From assembly GCA_958295765.1 (NCBI GenBank), contig CATQHB010000002.1, positions 1,376,091-1,440,090 of the forward strand: 64,000 bases of DNA, written 5' to 3'. The position numbers and the translations under genes are program-made. Positions 48,756 through 56,802 of the stretch are shown here, piece by piece. The stretch comes from an uncultured Dehalococcoidia bacterium. Its GTDB lineage: Bacteria; Chloroflexota; Dehalococcoidia; Lucifugimonadales; UBA3495. The notes beneath the pieces are model-generated. The model was not told the origin of the DNA. It saw nothing but the letters and a program-made list of their open reading frames with translations, and ran no database searches. Numbering within the stretch: position 1 is the first letter of the stretch; every line of letters begins with the position of its first letter.

Positions 48756-51134
48756 TTACCCACCAACTTCCGGTAATTTCACGATGCCCTCAGCCACCAA
48801 TGCCGCTAACTCCTCCGGGGAGTAGCCGGCCTCCGCCAGTATCCCCCCGGCATCGGCTCCCAGAATAGGGGTGGGACGGCCCAGGCGCATCGGGGTTCGG
48901 GACAGCCGGGCCGTGCTGCCCAAATGGTCGGCCCGGCCCTGGCCGGGATGCTCCCTAGTTACGATGAGGCCGGCATCCCGTACTTGGGGTTGGTTGCGAA
49001 AGTCGGTGATGCCTACGTTCTCAATGGCGCTGACCCCGGCGCCGTTCAGCCGCTCCAACCAGTAGGCCATAGTATTCTGCCGGAACCGGGCCGCCAGTTC
49101 CGTTGCCAGGGGGCCGTCCGGGGCCGGCGGCGCCATTGAGGAATCGGCCAACTCCGTATGACCAGCCAGGGCCTGAAACTCGGCCAACTCGAACAGACGG
49201 CGCCGGGCGGTATCGTCCGGGCAGTGCAGGTAAAACCAGCCGTCAGCCGCCTCATACAACCGGGAAAGGGCTGAGACACCGCGCAACTCCCGCCCCTCCG
49301 GGTCATTCCGTTGAAACCCGGGAAAGTCCAGGAAGTAAGGCGATTGGAGCAGCCCGGCGGTCAGGGCCAGGCCGCTGTCCACCGCCTGACCCTGCCCGGT
49401 GCGGTTGCGGTGGTGCAGGGCCAGGGCCACCGCAAAGGCGCCCATCATTCCGGTGCCGTAGTCGTTGACCGGATAGGGCAGCAGCAGGGGCGCCGCGTCC
49501 CGGCCGCCGCGCCTAACCTGGATGCCGCTGGTCGCCTGGGCCAGTTGCTCCCAGCCGGGCCGCTCACTCCAGGGGCCATCGTAGCCATAGGCGTTCAGCG
49601 AGGCGTAAACCAGGTCCGGCTTGCGCTGCCGCAGGGTGGCGTAGTCCAGGCCCAGTTTAGCCAGGCTGCCCTTGCGGTAATTTTCCACCACCACGTCGGC
49701 GGTATCCAGCAGTTTCAGGAAAACGGCGCGGCCGGCATCGGTTTTCAAGTCCAGCAGGATGCTGCGCTTGCCCCGGTTCACGTCCAGGGAACCGGAGGGG
49801 TCATAGGGGCGGGCCGGGTCATCAATCTTGATCACGTCGGCGCCGTACTCGGCCAGGGTGCGGCCACAGGTCGGGCCGGCCAAGACAATGCACAGGTCCA
49901 GCACCCGCACGCCCTGGAGGGCGGTCAGCATGGCGCCGGCGTTGCTGTCCCTGGCCGGCCGGGCCACCGCCGGGGCGCCGGCCGGGGACGGTTGACCGTT
50001 CGACAAGCCGGCCAGGATTTCCCCGGTATGCTCCCCTAGCCGGGGCGCGCGGCCCTGAACCGCGCCCGGCGTACCCCGCAGCCGCACCTGGACGCCAGGC
50101 TGTTTCATCGCTCCCAAGTCGGCGTCCTCCACCTCCACCACCATTTTGGCCGCCAGCGGGTGGGGATGATTCAGCCATTCGTCAACGGTCTTGCAAACGG
50201 TGCAGGCGCCGCCGGCGGCGCTGATGGCCTCCTCCCATTCCAGGGCGGGACGCTGCCGGAAAGTTTCCTCAAAGCGTTGCAGCCACATCGCGGCAGTTTC
50301 CGTATCCAGCGGCTTGCCAAAGTCGGCAACGGCGGCCGGCCCCCAATCCGGGTTGCCGGCCGCCGCCAGAAACTGATGCACAAAGCGTTGGTAGTTGCCG
50401 TGATTTTGCACCCACCGGCCATCGGCGCACTGGTACTGACGCTGCATCGGCAAGCGGGGCTGGGAACGGGTGTCCGGCTCCTCCCGGTCGTGAAACTTGA
50501 CCAGGTGGCGGCCCATAGCGGTGAACATAGCGTCATACAGGGGAACTTCGATTCTCTGGCCGGCGTTGCCGCCATCCCGGGCGTGCAGGGCCATCGTAAC
50601 CGCCACCGCGCCCACAATGGCGGCAAAGGCGCTGGCAATGGGCAACGGGGTAAAAAGGGGTTCCGCCGATTCCTCAATGGCGGGATAAAGGCCGGTCGCC
50701 GCGCCGACAATGGCATCCCAACCTTGCCGGTTCCGGTGGGGACTCTGCTCCCCGAAACCGGGCAGGGAACAATAGATGAGCCGGGGGTTCAAGGCGGACA
50801 GTTGGGCATAGCCGATACCGAGACGGTCGGCTACGCCGGGGCGAAAGTTCTCAATCAGCACGTCGGACTCCCCGGCCAGTTGCCGGGCGGTCTCCTGCCC
50901 GGCGGCGGTTTTCAAGTCCAGCGCCAGGGAACGCTTGCCCCGGTTCCAGGTAGCAAAGGCCGGCTCCCGGCGGGCCGGATCGCCGCCGGGCCGCTCCAGC
51001 TTAATAACGTCGGCGCCCTGGTCAGCCAGCAGCATACCCAGCAGGGGGCCGGGGATGTAGTGGCCGCAGTCCAGAACGCGGATGCCTTGCAAAGCCCCTG
51101 ATGTAGTGTTTTGGGTAGCCGCCCCGTTGGTCAT
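48756..51134 (-). CDS. Double CoA-transferase family III (CaiB/BaiF) protein
   Basis: A 792-residue protein made of two class III CoA-transferase halves (about 15-375 and 405-792). Each half begins with LQGIRVLDCGHYIPGPLLG / LQGVRVLDLCIVLAGPTCG, followed by ADVIKLERPGGD / ADVIKIDDPARP and RGKRSLALDLKT / RGKRSILLDLKT. The catalytic Asp is retained in the first half (VPLYDAMF). In the second the equivalent stretch reads DSGLALTAG with no Asp. The protein probably works as an internal heterodimer with one active site. ATG 51134 follows AGGATTGATT. It directly follows a cyclophilin-like gene. Confidence 0.92.
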   Translation of the reverse strand: MTNGAATQNTTSGALQGIRVLDCGHYIPGPLLGMLLADQGADVIKLERPGGDPARREPAFATWNRGKRSLALDLKTAAGQETARQLAGESDVLIENFRPGVADRLGIGYAQLSALNPRLIYCSLPGFGEQSPHRNRQGWDAIVGAATGLYPAIEESAEPLFTPLPIASAFAAIVGAVAVTMALHARDGGNAGQRIEVPLYDAMFTAMGRHLVKFHDREEPDTRSQPRLPMQRQYQCADGRWVQNHGNYQRFVHQFLAAAGNPDWGPAAVADFGKPLDTETAAMWLQRFEETFRQRPALEWEEAISAAGGACTVCKTVDEWLNHPHPLAAKMVVEVEDADLGAMKQPGVQVRLRGTPGAVQGRAPRLGEHTGEILAGLSNGQPSPAGAPAVARPARDSNAGAMLTALQGVRVLDLCIVLAGPTCGRTLAEYGADVIKIDDPARPYDPSGSLDVNRGKRSILLDLKTDAGRAVFLKLLDTADVVVENYRKGSLAKLGLDYATLRQRKPDLVYASLNAYGYDGPWSERPGWEQLAQATSGIQVRRGGRDAAPLLLPYPVNDYGTGMMGAFAVALALHHRNRTGQGQAVDSGLALTAGLLQSPYFLDFPGFQRNDPEGRELRGVSALSRLYEAADGWFYLHCPDDTARRRLFELAEFQALAGHTELADSSMAPPAPDGPLATELAARFRQNTMAYWLERLNGAGVSAIENVGITDFRNQPQVRDAGLIVTREHPGQGRADHLGSTARLSRTPMRLGRPTPILGADAGGILAEAGYSPEELAALVAEGIVKLPEVGG

Positions 51135-51136
51135 AA

Positions 51137-51523
51137 TCAATCCTCGATTGCTTCGATTGCTTCTATCGTTACGGATGTTCCCGCCCTTACTTGCCGGAAA
51201 AGCGCGGCGTCTCCGGTTACCCGGCCGATGACGGTTACCGCACTGGCCGGGCGTATCTCAGCGCCCCGGCTGGCCGGAGTAGGGCCAAAAAAGATGCAGA
51301 AGGCCCGGCCCGGCGGCCAGTAACCCAGGTCGCCCAAGTCAACCGTTTCCTGACCCTGCTCCAACCCGGCGTCAACCGGGATGCCGAAGTAGATTTCATC
51401 GCCCCAGGTGTTGGCGGAGGCGGTTATCGGCAGGGCGTTCCACACGGCCTGGGCCGTTTGGCTGTCATTCAACGCCGCCGCCAATTGCACCGGGCCGGCG
51501 GTTATACGAATGTCCTGCGCCAT
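51137..51523 (-). CDS. Cyclophilin-like fold protein (PF04126 type)
   Basis: A 128-residue protein resembling the TM1367-like cyclophilin-fold family, with NTWGDEIYFGIPVDAG, the conserved VDLGDLGYWPPGRAFCIFFGPTPAS and VTVIGRVTGDAALFRQV. It has a cyclophilin-like barrel but no proven prolyl isomerase activity. It lies upstream of the double CoA-transferase; its stop is 2 bp from the partner's ATG and overlaps the alternative TTG, so translation is likely coupled. Such small proteins recur beside acyl-CoA enzymes, but the function is unknown. ATG 51523 has GGAGTAAT upstream. Confidence 0.8.
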   Translation of the reverse strand: MAQDIRITAGPVQLAAALNDSQTAQAVWNALPITASANTWGDEIYFGIPVDAGLEQGQETVDLGDLGYWPPGRAFCIFFGPTPASRGAEIRPASAVTVIGRVTGDAALFRQVRAGTSVTIEAIEAIED

Positions 51524-51586
51524 TCATTACTCCTGTACCGGAACTCCTGTACCGGAAAGAAAATGGGATTCGGGGCGGCGTGTCGC

Positions 51587-52765
51587 TCAATTAACGGCGC
51601 GGTTGTCGGGAGAACCGGCGGCATCGGCAGCATCAGAGCGGGAGGCCGGAGCAAACCGGGCCGGGGATAAACCCTCAATGGAAAGGCCGGTTTTGCCGCC
51701 GGTCATCAAGTCGGCGGCAGCCTGGCCCAGAGCCGGGCTGAGCAGGATGCCTTTCTTGCCGGCGCCGGTCGCCAGATAAACGTTGTCCCAGCCCGGAGCC
51801 TGGCCGATAATCGGCAGCCAATCCGGGGTTACGGGGCGCAGGCAAGCCGTGTGCCGCGCCAACCGGGCCTGGGCCAGGGCCGGCATCAGCCGGGCCGCCG
51901 CCGTCCAGATGGATTGCCGGGCCGCCTCGGTAGGTTCCCGGTCAAAGCCCCGCCACTCCTCGGTAGCGCCGCACCAGATAAGTCCATCGGGCTTGACATA
52001 AAGGGACGCGCCGCCGCCGGTAAAATCAGCGGCGGCCGGCGGGCCGTCCGGGTCCAGACGCAGAATCTCCCCCTTCAGTGGGTCAACCGGCATTGCAATG
52101 TCCAGCCAGGGTTCGGCCTCCCGCGACCAGGGACCGGCGGCCAGGAGAAGTTGTCCGCAGGGGATTTCACCGTTTTCCAGAACGACGCTTTCAACGCGCC
52201 CATTGCCCAGCCGGACGCCCCGGGCCAGGGCCGGAATTATCCGGGCGCCCCGCTGCTCGGCGGCGGCGACCAGGGCGCCGGTGAACTGATAGCTGTCCAA
52301 AGCGCCGTTGCCGTCCAGATACACGCCGGACAGGATTTCCGGGGATAGGCGCGGTTCCAACTCGGCAAGCTGGCGACGATCCAGCCAGCGACCGGAGAAA
52401 CCGTCGCTGCCGGCCCGGTTGAAGGCGTCAAGGGAGTCCTGCAAGGCGGGGACTTCCGACTCCTCAAAAGCCACCTTGATTGAGGCAAGCATACGTTCCT
52501 GAAAATCTATACCGGTATCGGCTTTGAGCTGGGGCCAAAGTTCCCGGTGCATCCGGTAGGACTCCATAGCCAGGGGGCCAAGGGGTCCCGGTATATGGGT
52601 TCCCTCCAGGGGATTAAGGCCGCCGGCGGAGAAACCGGAGGCTTGGGAGCCGATGCCCTCCCGCTCAATAATGGTAGCCTTCACCCCGGCCAGGGCAAGG
52701 TAGTAAGCGGCGGCGCAACCGGCCACGCCCCCGCCAATAATCACCACGTCGCTGGATTCCATCAT
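51587..52765 (-). CDS. FAD-dependent amine/amino-acid oxidase (DAO family)
   Basis: A 392-residue protein with the FAD-binding signature VVIIGGGVAGCAAAYYLALAG and the glycine-oxidase/D-amino-acid-oxidase features FSAGGLNPLEG, LLLAAGPWSREAEPWL, PVTPDWLPIIGQAPGWDNVYLATGAGKKGILLSPALG. The last region contains the conserved C-terminal FAD-contacting glycines. It probably oxidises a small amino acid or amine; ThiO-type glycine oxidase is possible but no thiazole genes are near. ATG 52765 has AGGAAGG upstream. The open frame runs upstream through family A and B repeats, which I exclude. Confidence 0.87.
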   Translation of the reverse strand: MMESSDVVIIGGGVAGCAAAYYLALAGVKATIIEREGIGSQASGFSAGGLNPLEGTHIPGPLGPLAMESYRMHRELWPQLKADTGIDFQERMLASIKVAFEESEVPALQDSLDAFNRAGSDGFSGRWLDRRQLAELEPRLSPEILSGVYLDGNGALDSYQFTGALVAAAEQRGARIIPALARGVRLGNGRVESVVLENGEIPCGQLLLAAGPWSREAEPWLDIAMPVDPLKGEILRLDPDGPPAAADFTGGGASLYVKPDGLIWCGATEEWRGFDREPTEAARQSIWTAAARLMPALAQARLARHTACLRPVTPDWLPIIGQAPGWDNVYLATGAGKKGILLSPALGQAAADLMTGGKTGLSIEGLSPARFAPASRSDAADAAGSPDNRAVN

Positions 52766-52806
52766 GTTGATAACCTTCCTCTGCTGCGCCGGGCTGGTGC
52801 AAAGCC

Positions 52807-52952
52807 GGGGCAATCGCATCATAAACCCGTCGTTCCGGCGAAAGCCGGAATCCAGAACCCTCGGTAGCCGGTTCGCTCTTTTCCGGGTGATTTCCTGGAT
52901 TCCGGCTTTCGCCGGAACGACGGTTGCCTGGGTTGCCCGAAGCGATTGCCCC
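52807..52952. repeat. Family A miniature element, copy 6, with 9-bp flanking direct repeat
   Basis: Outer ends GGGGCAATCGC (52807-52817) and GCGATTGCCCC (52942-52952) are an exact 11-bp inverted pair around the inner palindrome 52827-52923. TGCAAAGCC occurs immediately left (52798-52806) and 2 bp after the right end (52955-52963), consistent with a target-site duplication. Confidence 0.88.
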
Positions 52953-52954
52953 GA

Positions 52955-53096
52955 TGCAAAGCCGCCCGAGTTCACCGCTCCGCTCATCCTGAGCTTGTCG
53001 AACCATACTCCCCTACCCGGCGGTTTATCCTTCGACAAGCTCACCATGAGCGGGTATTGTTATCGAGCGGGTATTGTTATTGGTATCGACTTTGCA
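52955..53096. repeat. Family B repeat, copy 8
   Basis: The left end TGCAAAGCCGCCCGAG, inverted arms CCGCTCATCCTGAGCTTGTCGAA and TTCGACAAGCTCACCATGAGCGG, and the right end TCGACTTTGCA (53086-53096). TGCAAAG at the left matches CTTTGCA at the right. It adjoins family A copy 6. Confidence 0.85.
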
Positions 53097-53142
53097 CTGG
53101 CCCTACCTATACCGGCCGGGGGCTAGGATAGGCGCCGGCCTT

Positions 53143-53151
53143 TGGTATAAA
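53143..53151 (+). promoter_or_regulatory. Possible extended -10 promoter of the FmdB-type gene
   Basis: TGGTATAAA: an extended -10 (TG, one base, TATAAA) about 40 bp upstream of ATG 53190. No clear -35. Confidence 0.45.
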
Positions 53152-53189
53152 ATGGACTGCGAAATCAGTATCGCCTTTTGGAGACCATT

Positions 53190-53414
53190 ATGCCGATTTA
53201 CGAATACTACTGCGCCAACTGCAATGTAGAATATGAAGCGATCCGCCCGGCCTCCCAAGCCGACGCTCCGGCGCCCTGCAAGAGTTGCAGCGAACCGGGC
53301 CAGCGCCAGCTATCCACCTTTTCCTTCAAGTCCAACACCTTCAGCGCGCCCAAGCTCAAGCCGGCCACCAAACCCAAGCGTTCCTACACTGCGGACAACG
53401 CCGAAAGCCTGTAG
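53190..53414 (+). CDS. FmdB-family zinc-ribbon protein
   Basis: A 74-residue protein with the FmdB/CxxC_CxxC_SSSS domain. MPIYEYYCANCNVEYEAI gives the first CxxC (C8, C11) and PCKSCSEP the second. The C-terminal half is basic and low in complexity (KLKPATKPKRS). The family is proposed to act as small regulatory or zinc-binding proteins. ATG 53190 follows TTTTGGAGACCATT. It is monocistronic and convergent with the DUF971 gene. Confidence 0.88.
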   Translation: MPIYEYYCANCNVEYEAIRPASQADAPAPCKSCSEPGQRQLSTFSFKSNTFSAPKLKPATKPKRSYTADNAESL

Positions 53415-53432
53415 GTAGCCCGTAGGTCGTGG

Positions 53433-53777
53433 TCAGTTGCTTTCCTGGCCTTGCCGGGCGCGGGCCTCATTGCAGGGGATACAGGCGCAGATGGAGCGCA
53501 GGAACCGGAAGGTGTAAATGCCGGTGTAGTGGGCATCGCTCCACAGGAATTGCAGGGCGTAGTTGCCCACCGGCATCTGGTCCACCGCCCGCACGTCCTC
53601 CGGCACCCGCGCCGGGTCAAGGCGGGGCCGGCCGGTCATTTCCTCAACGCAACTGGCGCACTGGCAGCGCAACCGCAGCATCCGATGGGGGTAAACGCCC
53701 CGATGCCCGTCGTCCCACAGGACGGTGATAGCGGCGCCGTCAATATCTACTTCTTTAGGGAATACCGCTTCTTCCAT
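53433..53777 (-). CDS. DUF971 domain-containing protein
   Basis: A 114-residue protein of the DUF971 (GBBH-like N-terminal) family. ITVLWDDGHRGVYPHRMLRLRCQCASCVEEMTGRP is the family core with a CxC..C metal-binding pattern. GNYALQFLWSDAHYTGIYTFRFLRSICAC follows the characteristic spacing. In other bacteria such domains accompany iron-sulfur cluster carriers, but no such gene is adjacent here. The start is ATG 53777. It is probably a zinc- or iron-binding accessory protein. Confidence 0.88.
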   Translation of the reverse strand: MEEAVFPKEVDIDGAAITVLWDDGHRGVYPHRMLRLRCQCASCVEEMTGRPRLDPARVPEDVRAVDQMPVGNYALQFLWSDAHYTGIYTFRFLRSICACIPCNEARARQGQESN

Positions 53778-53801
53778 AATAATTGCAATCCTGGCATCAG
53801 T

Positions 53802-53826
53802 GGTTCGACAAGCTCACCACGAGCGG
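53802..53826. repeat. Family B half-repeat
   Basis: GGTTCGACAAGCTCACCACGAGCGG, one arm of the family B palindrome, upstream of the DUF971 gene. The rest of 53778-53942 holds no gene. Confidence 0.65.
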
Positions 53827-53942
53827 ATCCAGTTCCATACCACGCGACGGTTCAACTGCAAATAATGAGGGATGCAACTGTACGCCACACAGCAGATTGA
53901 ACTGAACTCAATAATTCCTAATTCTTAATTCCTAATTCTCAA

Positions 53943-55631
53943 TTAAGTCGGTGCCTGAACTTCGGCCAAACGCGCCGGCCGGGGCATCTCATCCGGGTCG
54001 GTGGGGATTTCAATGATGCTGGGGCCGTCGGCTTGCAGCGCGGCCAGCAGGGCATCGCCCACTTCCTCCGGGCGTTCCACGTAAAAGCCCGTGCCGCCGA
54101 ACAACTCGGCGTAGCGGTCATAACGGGGATTATTGGTATCGGCGCCGACGTAGCGCTCATTAAAGGCATAGCGCTGGTACGCCTTTTCCGACCCCCAGCA
54201 GCTATTGTTCATAATCACCGTAACCACCTTGAGGTTGTAGCGCACCGCGGTGGCAAACTCCTGGGCGTTAAAGAGGAAGCCGCCGTCGCCGTTAAAGTTG
54301 ACCACCGGCCGGTCCGGGGCGGCGAACTTGGCCCCCAGGGAAGCGGGAAAGCTGAAGCCCAGGCCGCCCAAATCCAGGGAGGTCATCAGGCTGCGGGGCT
54401 GGTAGAAGTTAAGGCGGTCTTGCCCGAAATTAGGGGCCAAGCCGGCGTCCAGGGCGATGATGGCGTCCCGGGGCATTACCTTGCGCAGTTCCGCATAGAC
54501 CCGCTGCGGCTTGAGGGGGGTAGTGGACAGCCGGCCCTCATCATCCAGGCGGTTCCGGCGGCGGGCGGCCCAATCGTGGACTTCGGCGACCCATTGAGGA
54601 TTGGGGCGCGGCTCCCGTTCCCGCACCTGCTCCAGCAAGTCCTCCAGCACCGCCCGGGCATCGCCCTCAATACCCACCGCTACCGGATAATTGCGCCCGA
54701 TTTCCTGGGGGTCAATTTCAATCTGAACGATGCGGGCGTCGGCCGGGATAAAGCGGTTATCGTAAAAGGTGGTGGACTGGCTCAAGCGGGTGCCGGCGGC
54801 CAGAATCACGTCGGCCTGCCGGATGGCCTCGATGCCCTCCTCGGCCCCCAAACGTCCCAAGTGGCCCAGGAACATCGGATGGTCGTTGGGGACGGCGTCG
54901 GCCCGCCCGTAGGAGGTAACGATAGCCGCGCCCAGCAGGTCGGCCAGGCGGGTAACTTCCTCGCCGGCGCTGCTCCACTGGATACCGCCGCCGGCGACGA
55001 TGACCGGACGCTGGGCGGACAGCAGGGTGCGGGTGGCCTTGTCCACCAGGTTGCGGTCGCCCCGGGCCCGGGTCTGGCCGGAGCGGTAGCTTTCCGGGGG
55101 CAGCAAGTCCAGGTCAACCGCGGCGCCGGGCAGCAGGTCCCGGGGGATGTCCACCAGCACCGGCCCCATCTTGCCGGAGGTGGCGACCCGAAAAGCTTGC
55201 CGCAGGGCGTCGGGCAGCCGCTCAATCTTGTTAATGGGAAAGCTGGCCTTGGTGATGGGCTTGAACAGGGCTACTTGGTCAAACTCCTGGGTGGAGTCCC
55301 GGTACTGGTGATCCCGGGACGCCGAGGGCGCCAGCACTACCACCGGCGAGTGGGCGACGTAGGCCGAGCCGATGCCGTAGGTCAGGTTCAGGACGCCGGG
55401 GCCGTTGGTCGCCAGGCAGACCGAGGGCGCGCCGGAAATGCGGCTGAACCCGTCCGCCATCAACGCCGCCCCCTGCTCGTGGCGCACCCCGACAAACTGC
55501 ATCGAGTCGTCATCATACAACGGGTCCAGGATGTCCAGAAAAGACGACCCCACAATGCCAAAGATGTGGGAAACGCCCTCCTGCCGGAGCAACTCAATAA
55601 CCGCCTCACCCGCTTTCCGTTTAGGGGACAC
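53943..55631 (-). CDS. Thiamine-diphosphate-dependent enzyme, acetolactate synthase family (sulfoacetaldehyde acetyltransferase-like)
   Basis: A 562-residue three-domain TPP enzyme. The catalytic Glu lies in VGVRHEQGAALMADGFSRISG, followed by CLATNGPGVLNLTYGIGSAYVAHSPVVVLAP, a central Rossmann domain (VIVAGGGIQWSSAGEE), and the TPP/Mg motif NFNGDGGFLFNAQEFATAVRYNLKVVTVIMNNSCWG. The IFGIVGSSFLDILDPL and ITKASFPINK segments are closer to sulfoacetaldehyde acetyltransferase than to acetolactate synthase, and no small regulatory subunit is adjacent. A phosphate acetyltransferase, expected beside Xsc, is absent too, so the substrate is uncertain. GTG 55631 follows GGGAGGTAGCCAGC. Confidence 0.85.
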   Translation of the reverse strand: MSPKRKAGEAVIELLRQEGVSHIFGIVGSSFLDILDPLYDDDSMQFVGVRHEQGAALMADGFSRISGAPSVCLATNGPGVLNLTYGIGSAYVAHSPVVVLAPSASRDHQYRDSTQEFDQVALFKPITKASFPINKIERLPDALRQAFRVATSGKMGPVLVDIPRDLLPGAAVDLDLLPPESYRSGQTRARGDRNLVDKATRTLLSAQRPVIVAGGGIQWSSAGEEVTRLADLLGAAIVTSYGRADAVPNDHPMFLGHLGRLGAEEGIEAIRQADVILAAGTRLSQSTTFYDNRFIPADARIVQIEIDPQEIGRNYPVAVGIEGDARAVLEDLLEQVREREPRPNPQWVAEVHDWAARRRNRLDDEGRLSTTPLKPQRVYAELRKVMPRDAIIALDAGLAPNFGQDRLNFYQPRSLMTSLDLGGLGFSFPASLGAKFAAPDRPVVNFNGDGGFLFNAQEFATAVRYNLKVVTVIMNNSCWGSEKAYQRYAFNERYVGADTNNPRYDRYAELFGGTGFYVERPEEVGDALLAALQADGPSIIEIPTDPDEMPRPARLAEVQAPT

Positions 55632-55750
55632 GCTGGCTACCTCCCGGTGTTTGATGGTAGATGTTCAATAGTGTTGGGGTCTGCCCGGCAGTCCGGTGCG
55701 GTTGCAAGTTTAACATAAATGGGGGAGTTGGGGGGAAGGGAGCAAGACAA

Positions 55751-56158
55751 CTACCAGATAGTTTCTATATTTGGCGAGGCGTTGAGCAGCCGGTCGATAG
55801 TCAGCAACGGCGCATTGCGGTGTATCGACTCAGCAGCAATCAGCCGGTCGTGGATTTCAGGGATTTCCGGCAGCCGGTCTAACAAATCAAGCTGGGCCCG
55901 GCCCAAATCCGATAGCTCTATGCCGCCTATGGACGCCATATCGTCAAACAAGACACTGGGGGCGGTGGGTTGGCTCTCCTTAACGGAAAGGAAGTAAAAC
56001 TCGGCTACGACGATGGCTGGTACGATAATGGTAACACTACCGGCCGCAGCTAACCGAAATATGCCCGCAACTTCGTCAGAAAGGCGATAAGATGCTCTGA
56101 GATACCACCACAAGGTGTGAGTATCGACCACGAATTGGGTTGGGCTATTCTGCACCAT
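55751..56158 (-). CDS. PIN-domain toxin (VapC-like)
   Basis: A 135-residue PIN-domain ribonuclease. The acidic metal-binding residues are visible: D12 (FVVDTHTLWWYL), E53 (VVAEFYFLSVK), D104 (IPEIHDRLIAAESI) and D122 (LLTIDRLL). It probably cleaves RNA when free of its antitoxin. ATG 56158 lies inside the 3' end of the antitoxin gene, a 14-bp overlap typical of translationally coupled toxin-antitoxin pairs. The open frame extends upstream, but only this start fits the PIN N-terminus. Confidence 0.88.
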   Translation of the reverse strand: MVQNSPTQFVVDTHTLWWYLRASYRLSDEVAGIFRLAAAGSVTIIVPAIVVAEFYFLSVKESQPTAPSVLFDDMASIGGIELSDLGRAQLDLLDRLPEIPEIHDRLIAAESIHRNAPLLTIDRLLNASPNIETIW

Positions 56159-56414
56159 GGTTGTCCACCGGCAGGGGCCGCGGCTCCCAAATCTTCTTGA
56201 TTTCCTGAAATGCCGCGTAGTCCAGGTCGGGAAGGTGAGTATAGGAGTCTCGAAGGCTGGCAAGGGAACCTTTTTTCTCAACGGGTTTCGGCACAGCGGT
56301 CAGCTTGGCGCAAGGCTTCCCCCGAAGGGTGATAATCACCTCGTCGCCGTCCTCCAGGTTTTGCAGTATTTGACTGGCGCGGGCCTTGAACTGGCTGATG
56401 GTGTAGGTGGGCAT
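56145..56414 (-). CDS. Phd/YefM-family antitoxin
   Basis: An 89-residue antitoxin. The N-terminal MPTYTISQFKARASQILQNLEDGDEVIITLRGKPCAKLTAVP is the Phd/YefM DNA-binding fold (AbrB-unlike). The C-terminal KKGSLASLRDSYTHLPDLDYAAFQEIKKIWEPR would wrap the toxin. It should repress its own operon and neutralise the PIN toxin. ATG 56414 follows a short A/T-rich leader with GTATATCCC. The pair stands between the TPP enzyme and the FadR-type regulator, and may stabilise this region. Confidence 0.88.
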   Translation of the reverse strand: MPTYTISQFKARASQILQNLEDGDEVIITLRGKPCAKLTAVPKPVEKKGSLASLRDSYTHLPDLDYAAFQEIKKIWEPRPLPVDNHGAE

Positions 56415-56577
56415 GGGATATACTCTTTAGCGATTGTTGATTCGTGGCTACCGTAGGAAGTTTAACATAAACGTGGTTAGGATGCCTGATTGCTACTTCC
56501 CCGGTATTACCTATATGCGCTGGCATTATCATGGCATTGTCAGCATACATTGATAACACCGATAACACCGTCATTCC

Positions 56578-56666
56578 GGCGAAAGCCGGAATCCAGGAGT
56601 GCCTCGCTGATATAAAATTGGCTTGCACCAGAGATTTTCAGGATTCCGATTTTCGCCGGAATGACG
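56578..56666. repeat. Family A miniature element, diverged copy 7
   Basis: The inner palindrome is a variant: CCGTCATTCCGGCGAAAGCC to TTTCGCCGGAATGACG. The outer ends are not recognisable. It is the most diverged copy and is shorter (89 bp). It lies in the gene-free gap 56415-56736. Confidence 0.75.
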
Positions 56667-56736
56667 AATACCAGAGTGTATTGAGAATACCTTCCACATT
56701 CCCGTTCTCAATCTCCAACAAATCTATTGACAACCC

Positions 56737-56764
56737 CCCACCCCATAGTATAATAACACCCATC
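56737..56764 (+). promoter_or_regulatory. Strong promoter of the FadR-type regulator
   Basis: Consensus TTGACA (56737-56742), a 16-bp spacer and consensus TATAAT (56759-56764). Transcription would start about 30 bases before ATG 56803. Autoregulation through an operator near it is plausible. Confidence 0.85.
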
Positions 56765-56802
56765 CGTTAATTGGTCTGACCACTTCACCCAGCAGGCGGG
56801 CG

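Noticed and set aside
52766-53047. N-terminal extension of the FAD oxidase reading frame
   Set aside because: It translates family A and B repeats rather than protein. The FAD-binding strand begins right at ATG 52765, which has its own ribosome site.
54033-55718. A 561-codon plus-strand frame opposite the TPP enzyme
   Set aside because: Antisense shadow; glycine/valine-rich translation typical of reverse-complement GC-rich codons.
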